A DNA stretch of 20,360 bases from a virus. Below are positions 1-7,121 of this stretch, piece after piece. Location: positions 1 through 20,360 of the IMG/VR virus record IMGVR_UViG_3300049856_000469; one strand, 5' to 3'. Position 1 is the stretch's first letter, and the number at the start of each line of letters is the position of its first letter. Position numbers and translations under genes: made by a program. The notes beneath the pieces are model-generated. The model worked only from the letters and a program-made list of their open reading frames with translations. It had not been told where the DNA came from and searched no databases.

Positions 1-18
1 AGGGACGACCTCCTGTGA
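1..18 (+). CDS. 3' end of an upstream tail or head gene (partial)
   Basis: Reading from base 1, the frame gives Arg-Asp-Asp-Leu-Leu and then TGA at 16-18. The TGA overlaps the GTG start of the next gene as GTGA, the same junction used repeatedly in this genome. The product cannot be named from five residues. By position it would be a head-tail connector gene. Confidence 0.45.
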   Translation, partial: RDDLL

Positions 19-560
19 GTGCCGTCGCCATCACCGTCGAGTACCAGGTGGGCCAGCAGACGGGCGAGCAGGTGCTCGAGCGCATGGCCGTCGCCTTCGA
101 GCGGGCGGGGGCCGAGTGCGCCGACTTCGGCAAGCACATCTTCCCGGAGCTGGTGCCCGTCATGGAGGCGGGCGTGAAGCGGCAGTTCGACGCCGAGGGG
201 AGCGGGCCGAACGCTGGCCCGTGGGCGCAGCTCTCCGAAGCGTACGCTGCGTGGAAGGCGGGCGCGCACCCCGGCGAGCCGCTCCTCGTCGCGACTGGCG
301 CGCTGCGTGACGCCCTCACCGTCGACGGCAGCACGCACGCGCTGCGCGACTACTCGTCGAGCCAGTTCAACTTCGGCACGCAGGGCCTCGACTACGCCAG
401 CTTCCACCAGACGGGCACCGCGTCGATGCCCACTCGGCCGCCGTTCGATTTCGGCGCCGACTTCGAGCGCGAGCTGCTGCGCGCGGCTGCTGCGGGCGTA
501 CGGGCCGCCGTGAAGGAAGCCACCCTCGACGAGTACGCCACTATGAGCGGGGAGGGGTGA
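15..560 (+). CDS. Phage tail completion / virion morphogenesis protein (gpS / HK97 gp10-like)
   Basis: This 181-residue protein resembles the phage virion morphogenesis family (P2 gpS, HK97 gp10), which acts at the head-tail joining region. Seen directly: a central Trp-x-x-Leu-Ser-x-x-Tyr-x-x-Trp-Lys segment (residues ~70-81), a Leu-x-x-Thr-Gly-x-Leu-Arg turn (~92-98), and a Tyr-Ala-x-x-His-Gln-x-Gly followed by Met-Pro-x-Arg-Pro near residues 126-141, all typical of the family. Length fits. It starts at GTG 15, overlapping the previous stop, and ends two bases before the next GTG. Its position ahead of the tail terminator and major tail protein agrees with a connector or tail completion role. 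Confidence 0.8.
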   Translation: MSAVAITVEYQVGQQTGEQVLERMAVAFERAGAECADFGKHIFPELVPVMEAGVKRQFDAEGSGPNAGPWAQLSEAYAAWKAGAHPGEPLLVATGALRDALTVDGSTHALRDYSSSQFNFGTQGLDYASFHQTGTASMPTRPPFDFGADFERELLRAAAAGVRAAVKEATLDEYATMSGEG

Positions 561-561
561 C

Positions 562-1338
562 GTGCCGCTGAGTCTGCCGCCATCGTCAGGCCTCGCGCTG
601 CACCTCGCGGCGTGGGAGCCGAACGGGAACGAGGGCGCCGGCATCGAGTCGGGCGCGTACATGTCGGCGTGGAAGAACCGCGGCTCCGGCGTCGCCGATG
701 CCTCGCAGGCTACGCGCACGCATCAACCGCAGTGGAAGGCGGCGCGCAACCGCTGGCCCGCGGTGCAGTTCGACGGTGTCTCGGACCGGCTCGACATTCC
801 GTCGAGCGACTCAACGCTGAAGTTCATCCACGAGACAGGCGTCTTCGACATCTTCCTCACGCTGCGCGGGGGCGTGAATAAGTACGGCGCCGTCATCGGC
901 AACAGCTTCAACGTGGGCGATCTCGGCTTCTACGTCGAGCGCGTGCACAACGTCGCCGGCGCACCGCTGACGTTCTACTTGTTCCTCGGTCCCGGCACGT
1001 ACCGCTCCATCGCCACTTCCACCTACTTCGTACCGACGGCCCCGTCCTTCGAGCCCGGCCGCGCGAACAAGCTACTCTTCCGTGCGGCAGGTGTTGGGTC
1101 TCGCCTTCAGGCCTCGGGAGACTTCTCACTCTTCTACTCAACGACGGGTGGAGGCGCGGGGGCTGTGCTGCCGACGCTGTCAGTCGGGAACGCGACGCTG
1201 GTGACGCAGGTAGGGGCAGCTGGTTCGAACTACTTCTTCGGCGGGGAGATTCTCGACGTCGCCATTTACAACCGCAACCTCAGCGCAGGCGAGCTCACCA
1301 CCATGGGGACGTACCTCTCAGAAAGGTACGGCGTCTGA
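562..1338 (+). CDS. LamG-like (concanavalin A-like) lectin-domain protein
   Basis: This 258-residue protein begins at GTG 562. Nearly the whole chain looks like a LamG/concanavalin A-like jelly roll: a Trp-Pro-Ala-Val-Gln-Phe-Asp-Gly strand with Asp-Arg-Leu-Asp-Ile following (~69-80), alternating hydrophobic strands, and a closing Gly-Gly-Glu-Ile-Leu-Asp-Val-Ala-Ile-Tyr-Asn-Arg signature with a short helix ending in Leu-Ser-Glu-Arg-Tyr. Such domains bind glycans in tail fibres and surface proteins. No signal peptide or membrane segment is visible. The stop overlaps the start of the SGNH hydrolase gene (TGATG), so the two are probably co-translated and may form a host-surface recognition and trimming pair. 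A receptor-binding or capsid/tail decoration role is inferred. Confidence 0.7.
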   Translation: MPLSLPPSSGLALHLAAWEPNGNEGAGIESGAYMSAWKNRGSGVADASQATRTHQPQWKAARNRWPAVQFDGVSDRLDIPSSDSTLKFIHETGVFDIFLTLRGGVNKYGAVIGNSFNVGDLGFYVERVHNVAGAPLTFYLFLGPGTYRSIATSTYFVPTAPSFEPGRANKLLFRAAGVGSRLQASGDFSLFYSTTGGGAGAVLPTLSVGNATLVTQVGAAGSNYFFGGEILDVAIYNRNLSAGELTTMGTYLSERYGV

Positions 1339-2813
1339 TGGCCACCCCGACGACGTTCCCCGCAGGCAAGGGCATCGTCTGTTTCGGCGACAGCATCACG
1401 CTGATGGCCGCGACGCGGGCAGACCGCGGCTACCCCAGCATCCTCGACGAGCTGCTCTTCGACCGCGGCGTGTCCGTCGGGAACAACGGCGTCAGCGGCG
1501 GCGGCTTCCAGAACGCACAAGACGCGTACGACTTCTTTCACAAAAGCCGCGGCCTATGGGGTGCGTGCGTTCTCGTCGGTGTGAATGACATCGCGGCGGG
1601 CCTCGACGCGGCCACCATCTTCACGGGCATCAACAAGCTGGTGACGACGCTCCTCGCCGACGGGCTGCGCGTCGTCATCTCGACGGTCCTTCCATGGAAG
1701 AACGGTGGCGGCTGGACATCACCTCGGCAGACCATCACCGAGGCCGTCAACGTCAGCATCAGGGCGCTCGCAGGCACTCACCCCAACCTGCGCGTCGTCG
1801 ACGGCTACGCCGAGTTCGGCCAGGTGGACGACCCGCAGCTCCTCCAGCGCGGCCTGCAGGAGGTGACGCCTGACTTCCTCCACCTCGGCAGCTACGGCGC
1901 GCAGGCCTTCGCCCGGTTGATGGCTGTTGGTGTCGGCGATCTCCTCAGCGCTGCATCCGGCACGCTCGCCCCGTCCGTCGGCATTCAGCCCGAGGCGCTG
2001 GCTGCACGCGCGCTGCGCGACTACCTCTTGCGCTGGCTGCCCGCGAAGGTGGCCCAGCTGAACGCCCTCCGCGGCGCTGTCGTGAAGTCGGCCGCCGTCG
2101 GGCCCTTAACCATCGCGTCAGGCGCCCTCGTGCTGGCGTCCGCACGCGAGGGCGCGACGACGTCCGTCACGCTGCCGACCGGCACCGTCACCGCGGCGGC
2201 CATCGCCACGGCCATCAACGCCGCTGCCGTCCCGGGCGTCACCGCCTCGGCCGACGGGGAAGGGCGGCTCGTCCTCACCGGCGCAGCGCCGACGGAGGGC
2301 GTCCTCTCGTGCGTCAGCGTGCGCGCGGCCGCGAACAACCTCCTCTTCGGCTGGCCTGAGGAGGGCTGCTACGACGTCGTCCCGGCCATCACTGCGCCCA
2401 CCTTCAAGGGCGTCATGGACGGTGGCCCCGCGACCATCCCTGACTTCGGCAGGACGTTCGCCGTCGTCATCGGCGACAGGTCCGCCGTCGAGGTGGGCGG
2501 CAGTCGCGCCGACATGCACGCCGTCACCCTCGACGTCTCCGTGTGGGTCGCCGACAGAGCCAGCGGCGGACACCGCACCCGCGAGACGCTGCAGGCCTGC
2601 GTGCGCGCCGTGCGCGAGCTGCTCGACAGCGACGACGGGCGCACCCTCGGCCGCGGCACCGTCGGCGACATTCTCCGCGTGCAGACGGCCGCGAAGCTGA
2701 AGGGCACGCCGTTCCAGGTCTTCGACCAGGCGAAGGTGCTCGTCGCCTCAGGCGAAGTCGCCTCACTCACCGTCACGGTGAAGACGTTCCACCGTCCCTC
2801 TCTCGTTCCCTAA
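1338..2813 (+). CDS. SGNH/GDSL hydrolase fused to probable tail terminator domain
   Basis: Residues 1-~205 of this 491-residue protein form an SGNH hydrolase. Block I is Phe-Gly-Asp-Ser with catalytic Ser19. Asn-Gly-Val-Ser-Gly-Gly supplies the oxyanion Gly, Gly-Val-Asn-Asp the Asn83, and Asp-x-x-His the Asp179/His182 pair. The family deacetylates or de-esterifies polysaccharides and lipids. Residues ~215-345 form a Thr/Ala-rich beta region of a kind seen in structural virion proteins. Residues ~350-491 resemble a tail terminator: alternating strands, a helix with Arg-Glu-Leu-Leu-Asp and a final strand Ser-Leu-Thr-Val-Thr-Val. The position directly before the major tail protein is where the terminator normally sits. 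No internal start or stop separates the parts. The hydrolase call is firm; the terminator call rests on context. Confidence 0.75.
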   Translation: MATPTTFPAGKGIVCFGDSITLMAATRADRGYPSILDELLFDRGVSVGNNGVSGGGFQNAQDAYDFFHKSRGLWGACVLVGVNDIAAGLDAATIFTGINKLVTTLLADGLRVVISTVLPWKNGGGWTSPRQTITEAVNVSIRALAGTHPNLRVVDGYAEFGQVDDPQLLQRGLQEVTPDFLHLGSYGAQAFARLMAVGVGDLLSAASGTLAPSVGIQPEALAARALRDYLLRWLPAKVAQLNALRGAVVKSAAVGPLTIASGALVLASAREGATTSVTLPTGTVTAAAIATAINAAAVPGVTASADGEGRLVLTGAAPTEGVLSCVSVRAAANNLLFGWPEEGCYDVVPAITAPTFKGVMDGGPATIPDFGRTFAVVIGDRSAVEVGGSRADMHAVTLDVSVWVADRASGGHRTRETLQACVRAVRELLDSDDGRTLGRGTVGDILRVQTAAKLKGTPFQVFDQAKVLVASGEVASLTVTVKTFHRPSLVP

Positions 2814-2817
2814 GGAG
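2812..2817 (+). promoter_or_regulatory. Strong ribosome binding site of the major tail protein gene
   Basis: AAGGAG lies seven bases before ATG 2825 and overlaps the TAA stop of the preceding gene (2811-2813). It fixes the start at 2825 although the frame is open further upstream. A strong site fits a highly expressed structural protein. Confidence 0.8.
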
Positions 2818-2824
2818 CTGCACC

Positions 2825-3994
2825 ATGGCCGTCACTCCGATTCGGAAGTACCAGGCTCGCGTTCTCCCTGTCCTTGAGGCGACGTTCGGCACCGCCGTCG
2901 ACCCGGCCGCCGGGCAGTACGTCGAGGTGCGCAGCATCAACATGGGCCCCGTGTCGACGGGCGTCATTCGCCCGAAGATGGACCGGGCGCTCGGCCGCGG
3001 CATGCAGAACGACTTCGTCGAAGGCCGCAAGGTGCTGGTGCCGTGGAGCCTCGAGGCCGCCGTGATGGGCCGCTCGGCCGTCGACGCGGTGCCGAGTGAG
3101 GACGCGTACTACCGGGCCGGTGGGCTGGCGCGCACCATCAACGCCGCCACCAACGTCATCTACGCGACGCAGGGCAACCCGACGCTGACGGGCCTGACGC
3201 TGGACTGCGTCTCCGACACGGCCCTCAACGCGCAACTGGGCGAACGCGGGTACGGCGGAGCGGTCGAGTCGCTGGAGTGGACGGGCGGCGACGCCGAGCT
3301 CGAGCTCAAGGTCGCGGGCAAGTTCATCGACAAGGAACTGCGCGGGAAGCTGGACAGCGTGACGATGGCGTCGGGCGTCTCGACGACGCTCACCATCACG
3401 GCGGAGGAGTCCTACCGGCTCGGCCTCGGGTACTACTGGTGCGAGGCGGAAGTCATCCGCGTGACGGCCGTGACGCCGGGCGGCACCTCGGCCACCATCA
3501 CGCGCGCGCAGCTTGGCTCGTCGGGCGTCGCGCACACGGCCCAGCCGCTCGTGCCGTACACGCCGGCGTTGACCAACCCGACAGGCCGGCCGCTGCCGGA
3601 GTCGACCTCGACGTTCACGTGCGACAGCGTCGCGCTGCGGCTCCAGTCATGGGGCATCAAGATGGCGACGGGCATCGCGCACCTGCCGGGCGAGACGGGC
3701 TCTCAGCGCGTCCAGGGCTTGAAGGTCGTCCGCTACAACTTCGAGGTGACGGCGAAGGGCGTGCTCCATGAGGACTACGTCTCACTGCTGGGCAAGGCCA
3801 CGGCACGACGGACGTGCCCGCTCGTCATCGTGCAGGGCACGGGCACGGGCCGTGTCGCGACGTTCTCGCTGCCCACTACGGAGCTGGTGGCGGTGCCGGT
3901 GGCTGACAGCCGCGACGACGTGGCGATGGTCGACCTCTCGTGGCGCGTCCGAGACAACGCGGGCAGCGACTCCTTCACCCTCACCCTCACCTGA
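2825..3994 (+). CDS. Major tail protein (tail tube)
   Basis: This 389-residue protein starts at ATG 2825 behind a strong AAGGAG site. It is predicted to form the stacked rings of the tail tube. What shows this: position between the terminator and the frameshifted chaperone pair, the best ribosome binding site in the cluster, an N-terminal extended segment with Thr-Ala-Val-Asp-Pro, long alternating beta strands, and a paired symmetric layout of strand blocks as in duplicated tube proteins. The central part (residues ~195-265) is Thr/Ser/Gly-rich and reads like an inserted beta-sandwich decoration domain. The chain ends in a Phe-x-Leu-x-Leu strand. I do not recognise a specific family member, so the call rests mainly on gene order. 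Confidence 0.7.
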   Translation: MAVTPIRKYQARVLPVLEATFGTAVDPAAGQYVEVRSINMGPVSTGVIRPKMDRALGRGMQNDFVEGRKVLVPWSLEAAVMGRSAVDAVPSEDAYYRAGGLARTINAATNVIYATQGNPTLTGLTLDCVSDTALNAQLGERGYGGAVESLEWTGGDAELELKVAGKFIDKELRGKLDSVTMASGVSTTLTITAEESYRLGLGYYWCEAEVIRVTAVTPGGTSATITRAQLGSSGVAHTAQPLVPYTPALTNPTGRPLPESTSTFTCDSVALRLQSWGIKMATGIAHLPGETGSQRVQGLKVVRYNFEVTAKGVLHEDYVSLLGKATARRTCPLVIVQGTGTGRVATFSLPTTELVAVPVADSRDDVAMVDLSWRVRDNAGSDSFTLTLT

Positions 3995-4001
3995 GGCCGA
4001 C

Positions 4002-4436
4002 ATGAAGCTCGAGCTGACGCAGTGGGAGAAGTACTTCCCCGACATCGGGAACAACCGGGCGCTGCCAGCGGCGCAACGCGTGTACCTCGAGGTGGAGCGC
4101 GGGCTGTCGACGCGCGTGCGCGAGGGGTTCGCGAAGCAGCTGGCCGAGGTGTTCGCCACGGCCGAGGCGGACGGCTTCCTTCATCGGCTGGCGGCGGTGT
4201 TGTCGCTGCACGTGCGCTTCGGGACGGAGCCGCTGAAGCACGAGGGCGGCGAGGTGACGACGCTGGAGGGCTACGTCGAGTTGGTGTTCGACCTCGGGAG
4301 CCAGCGGTACACGGACGACCTCCTCGGCCTCGTCCGTCGGGCGAACTCCTTCGGGAAGCAGGACGCCGATTTTTTCGAGCGGCCCTCTGGTACGGCGCCT
4401 GGTACCAGCGATGGGCTACCCCCGGCGACGGTGTGA
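4002..4436 (+). CDS. Tail assembly chaperone, short form (gpG-like)
   Basis: This 144-residue protein starts at ATG 4002, seven bases after the major tail gene. It occupies the lambda gpG position: after the tail tube gene, before the tape measure, with a second overlapping frame downstream. It is mostly helical and acidic to neutral, as gpG-type chaperones are, and would coat the tape measure and recruit tube subunits. The zero frame leaves conserved-looking sequence at the slippery site 4370-4376 and continues only about 18 residues of Pro/Gly/Ser-rich text to TGA 4436. This is typical of the short product when most ribosomes do not shift. Confidence 0.75.
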   Translation: MKLELTQWEKYFPDIGNNRALPAAQRVYLEVERGLSTRVREGFAKQLAEVFATAEADGFLHRLAAVLSLHVRFGTEPLKHEGGEVTTLEGYVELVFDLGSQRYTDDLLGLVRRANSFGKQDADFFERPSGTAPGTSDGLPPATV

Positions 4437-4747
4437 CGCCGTGGAACCCGGGCCGCGTGTGGAAAGCCGACGCGAAGATGGGCTTCCTCGGGCGCAAGCC
4501 TGCGCGCAAGGGCGGCACGGCGCAGCCGCTGCACACGGGCGTGACTGTCGACCTCGAGGCGGCCTTGCGGGCGTCCGCACCGGCGCTGACGGTGTGGCGG
4601 GCGTCGGAGGCGACGGGCGGCGCTCTGCTGTACTCGGGCGGCGTCCTCGACGCGTGGCCGGCGTGGGTGGTTGAGGTGCTGCAGGTGGCACAGGCGGAGA
4701 TGGGCAGCATCAAGGCGTTCCTGATGACGGAGGCGAGCGATGGCTGA
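4002..4747 (+). CDS. Tail assembly chaperone, frameshifted long form (gpGT-like)
   Basis: The gene is read as 4002-4376 joined to 4376-4747 by a -1 shift, giving about 248 residues. The shared N-terminus runs to Ala-Asp-Phe-Phe and then continues Arg-Ala-Ala-Leu-Trp-Tyr-Gly in the -1 frame. The T-like domain is rich in Trp and helices and ends Ala-Ser-Asp-Gly. The -1 frame has no good start codon of its own near the junction. Its stop at 4745-4747 overlaps the tape measure start at 4740. In lambda, GT is needed in a fixed low ratio to G to load the tube protein onto the tape measure. Layout, heptamer and hairpin all agree; product abundance is inferred. Confidence 0.8.
4370..4376 (+). promoter_or_regulatory. 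Slippery heptamer T TTT TTC for -1 ribosomal frameshifting
   Basis: In the chaperone reading frame the codons are GAT-TTT-TTC. A one-base backward slip re-pairs both tRNAs as TTT-TTT, a full P-site match and a wobble A-site match. It is the only such run in the gene and lies just where the coding character passes from the zero frame to the -1 frame. Confidence 0.85.
4387..4408 (+). promoter_or_regulatory. Frameshift-stimulating hairpin
   Basis: A perfect 7-bp stem, CTGGTAC (4387-4393) with GTACCAG (4402-4408), encloses an 8-base loop. It begins ten bases after the slippery heptamer, slightly longer than the usual 5-9 base spacing but suited to pausing a ribosome near it. Confidence 0.65.
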
Positions 4748-5159
4748 TCTGCAGCTGCGCATCATGGGCGAGGACAACGCCTCGGCCGCTTTCTCGGGCG
4801 TCTCGTCCGCCGCAAGCGCAGCCGGGCAGGCCATCATCAGCTTTACTCGCGACTCGCTCAAAGCCTACGCCGAGTCCGAGCGCGCTCAGCGCCAGTTGTC
4901 GCTCGTCGCCAAGGGCCTCAGCGGCGCGTTTCAGGAGCAGGCCAAGGCTCTCGCCGAGACGAACCTCGTCAGCGACGAGACGGTGATGGGCCTGCAGACG
5001 ATGTTGTTGCGGTACGGCGAGGCGCCGGCCGCTGTCGAGGGCACCACACAGGCGATTCTCGACTACGCCGCAGCCACCGGGAACGACGCACGCGCCGCCA
5101 CCGACGCTCTGTGTCGAGGCAGGAACGGGACACTTCAAGGGCCTTGGCATCACCATTGA
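4740..5159 (+). CDS. Tape measure protein, N-terminal part (frame broken near 5110)
   Basis: The gene starts at ATG 4740, inside the end of the chaperone long form. The first ~123 residues have tape measure character: an N-terminal strand (Leu-Gln-Leu-Arg-Ile) followed by long Ala/Ser/Glu helices. Around 5109-5113 the coding character moves to another frame, and this frame ends in unlike text (Arg-Asn-Gly-Thr-Leu-Gln-Gly-Pro-Trp then three His) at TGA 5159. The piece that belongs with it continues as 5110-6279. Joined, the protein would be about 513 residues, predicting a short tail of roughly 75-80 nm at 1.5 angstrom per residue. A sequence error, a real deletion or, less likely, recoding would explain the break. 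Confidence 0.7.
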   Translation: MADLQLRIMGEDNASAAFSGVSSAASAAGQAIISFTRDSLKAYAESERAQRQLSLVAKGLSGAFQEQAKALAETNLVSDETVMGLQTMLLRYGEAPAAVEGTTQAILDYAAATGNDARAATDALCRGRNGTLQGPWHHH

Positions 5160-5184
5160 GGCCACCGGCAACAAGACGAAGGAC

Positions 5185-6279
5185 ATGGCTCTCGCCGTGG
5201 CCGCGCTCTCCGCGAAGTTCGGCGGCGCGGCTGGTGAAGACGCGAAGTCACTCAACGGACAGGCACGTGGCGCAAAGGAGGCCTTCGGCGAGTTGCAGGA
5301 GACCTTCGGCAGCTTCATCGCGTCGGTAGGCTCAAAGACTGGCGCGCTTGAGGCCGTGACGAAGGCGCTCCGCGACATGACGTCAGGCATGGAGCTGGCG
5401 TCGAAGATGTCATTGCGCTCGCTCATCTCGCAGGCCGGGCAAGACGGGATGATGTCGAAGACGCTCGGCACCGCGTCTGGCGGGTTGCTGCTGCCATCGA
5501 CGATGCTGGCCGATGCGCTGATGGCTGGCAGCAAGGAGACTCAGGACAAGGCCAACGCAGAGAAGGCCGCGCTCGTCTGGAAGGAGCTTCAGGACGAGGA
5601 GTCAAACAAGAAAGCCATCGCGTCCAACGGCGGGGTGAATGACTTCTCCGCATTCGAGATGGACCTGACGGGCGGGAAGAAGGGTGGCGGGGCTGGTGCT
5701 GGTGGCGGCGGCGGGGTGATGGACTTCAGCCGCTCCGAGATGGACCTGCGACCCGTGCAGGAGTTCGACCTCAACGACGTCATCAACACCGACTCCAAGG
5801 CCCGTGAGCGTCGCTTCGAGGAAGAGGCGAAGGCGCAGGCAGCCGGGCTGAAGAAGCACTTCGACGAGATGGAGCGCATGGCCTCGGCAGCTGCCAAGAC
5901 GCTCGCCGCGCAGCAGCAGCAGTTCGCCAAGGCAGGCGCGGACATCGGAGCCGCCTTCGTCAACAGCATCAGCGGCGCGCTCGAGTCGCTCGCCAGCGGC
6001 GGAGAGCAGGACGCTGGGAAGATTCTCGCGTCCATTCTCGCCGGCGTGCTGTCGACGGTCGGCAGCGTCGTCGGCAACCTCCTCCTGCCCGGCATCGGTG
6101 GGGCGCTCGGCGGCGCCATCGGCGGCCTCGCAGGCGCGGGCGTGCGCGCGGCAGCCAACGGCCCCAGCGTCACCGTCAACACGTTCGACTCGCGCAGCAC
6201 TCGTGAGTTCTTCGAGAACGACGGCGGCCGAGGCTTCTACAACGCGCAGCGCACCGGGCGCGGACAGGGAGGACGCTGA
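5185..6279 (+). CDS. Tape measure protein, C-terminal part
   Basis: The first ATG is 5185, but matching coding sequence in this frame runs back to about 5110 (Val-Glu-Ala-Gly-Thr-Gly-His-Phe-Lys-Gly-Leu-Gly), so it is best read as the continuation of the 4740 gene. The piece contains long helices, a Gly-rich linker (residues ~165-180), a coiled-coil stretch with Gln-Gln-Gln, and a membrane-like Gly/Ala/Leu segment near residues 280-320. It closes with Val-Thr-Val-Asn-Thr-Phe-Asp-Ser-Arg and a Gly/Arg-rich end, a C-terminus typical of siphophage tape measures. The hydrophobic segment fits a role in membrane passage of DNA. The stop overlaps the next start as TGATG. Confidence 0.75.
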   Translation: MALAVAALSAKFGGAAGEDAKSLNGQARGAKEAFGELQETFGSFIASVGSKTGALEAVTKALRDMTSGMELASKMSLRSLISQAGQDGMMSKTLGTASGGLLLPSTMLADALMAGSKETQDKANAEKAALVWKELQDEESNKKAIASNGGVNDFSAFEMDLTGGKKGGGAGAGGGGGVMDFSRSEMDLRPVQEFDLNDVINTDSKARERRFEEEAKAQAAGLKKHFDEMERMASAAAKTLAAQQQQFAKAGADIGAAFVNSISGALESLASGGEQDAGKILASILAGVLSTVGSVVGNLLLPGIGGALGGAIGGLAGAGVRAAANGPSVTVNTFDSRSTREFFENDGGRGFYNAQRTGRGQGGR

Positions 6280-7121
6280 TGTCTTACGCCTTCATTCCCG
6301 AGACGCGGAACCTCATCAGGGCGCTGGCGGCCACGGCCTTCACCGCGTCGCCAGGCCCTGCGGACTCCACGCGCTCGCGGCTCAACGACAAGCGCATCGA
6401 CAAGCCCTTCGTCATGGTGCCAGCAACGACAGGCATCACGCTCGCTGTCGACCTCGGAGTGGCCGCCAGCCCAAACACGGCAGCCCTGCTGAATCACAAC
6501 TTCGCCGGCGTCGGTACAACACGCAGCATCACCGTCGAGGGCGCTGATGACGCCGCGTTTTCGGTCAACCTCGTAGCCGCTGCCGTCGCTTCGCTCGACC
6601 CGGCATCGCCTCGACCCAAAGACACCAGCTTCTCGTGGGCGCCGTTCTCTCGGCGGTATTGGCGTTTCATCTTTGCCTGGACCGGCGGCGGCCTCGGAAC
6701 CATCTCCATCGGAGAGGTGGTGCTCGGCGTTGCCACGGTGCTGACGCGGGGCGAGCTCGACGGCAGCGGCGAGACGGAGCGCGTACGGGCGCCGATGGTG
6801 GAGCTGTCAAACGGCGCGGGCCGCAGCATCTTCATCGCGGGGCCTGTGCTCGAGCGCTCGCTCGTCTTCTCGGAGTTCACCGAGGCGCAACGCGACATCC
6901 TCCGCACGATGTGGCGCGACTGCCGAGGCTCTGCTGTCCCGTTGCTGTGGGTGGAGGACTGGGTCGCAACACCGACGCTCGCCGTCGTGACGGAGCCGCG
7001 CCAGCGATGCCTCTACGGGCACCTGCAGATGCCGGAGTTCAGCTGGAGGTGGAGCGACTGGCTGCTCGTGAAGCCGCCGGACATCGTTATCCGCAGCCAA
7101 GGCCGTGAGGTTGGCGCGTGA
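6279..7121 (+). CDS. Distal tail protein candidate (Dit-like)
   Basis: This 280-residue protein lies between the tape measure and the large hub protein, the slot of the distal tail protein in siphophages. The first half (to ~residue 150) looks like a galactose-binding-type jelly roll: Asn-His-Asn-Phe-Ala-Gly, then Arg-Tyr-Trp-Arg-Phe-Ile-Phe, then Ile-Gly-Glu-Val-Val-Leu-Gly. The second half is a beta-rich domain with Ala-Gln-Arg-Asp-Ile-Leu and a Trp-x-Glu-Asp-Trp segment. No signal or membrane segment is present. It is joined to neighbours by TGATG upstream and GTGA downstream. Role as the ring linking tube and hub is inferred from order; no enzyme motif is visible. Confidence 0.55.
   Translation: MSYAFIPETRNLIRALAATAFTASPGPADSTRSRLNDKRIDKPFVMVPATTGITLAVDLGVAASPNTAALLNHNFAGVGTTRSITVEGADDAAFSVNLVAAAVASLDPASPRPKDTSFSWAPFSRRYWRFIFAWTGGGLGTISIGEVVLGVATVLTRGELDGSGETERVRAPMVELSNGAGRSIFIAGPVLERSLVFSEFTEAQRDILRTMWRDCRGSAVPLLWVEDWVATPTLAVVTEPRQRCLYGHLQMPEFSWRWSDWLLVKPPDIVIRSQGREVGA

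Noticed and set aside
3775-4713. Long minus-strand open frame opposite the major tail and chaperone genes
   Set aside because: It is Arg/Pro/Ser-rich shadow sequence with no recognisable domain, opposite well-supported genes.
5105-5116. Programmed frameshift in the tape measure gene
   Set aside because: No slippery heptamer or clear stimulatory element is present and the shift needed is +1 or -2; deletion or sequence error is simpler.
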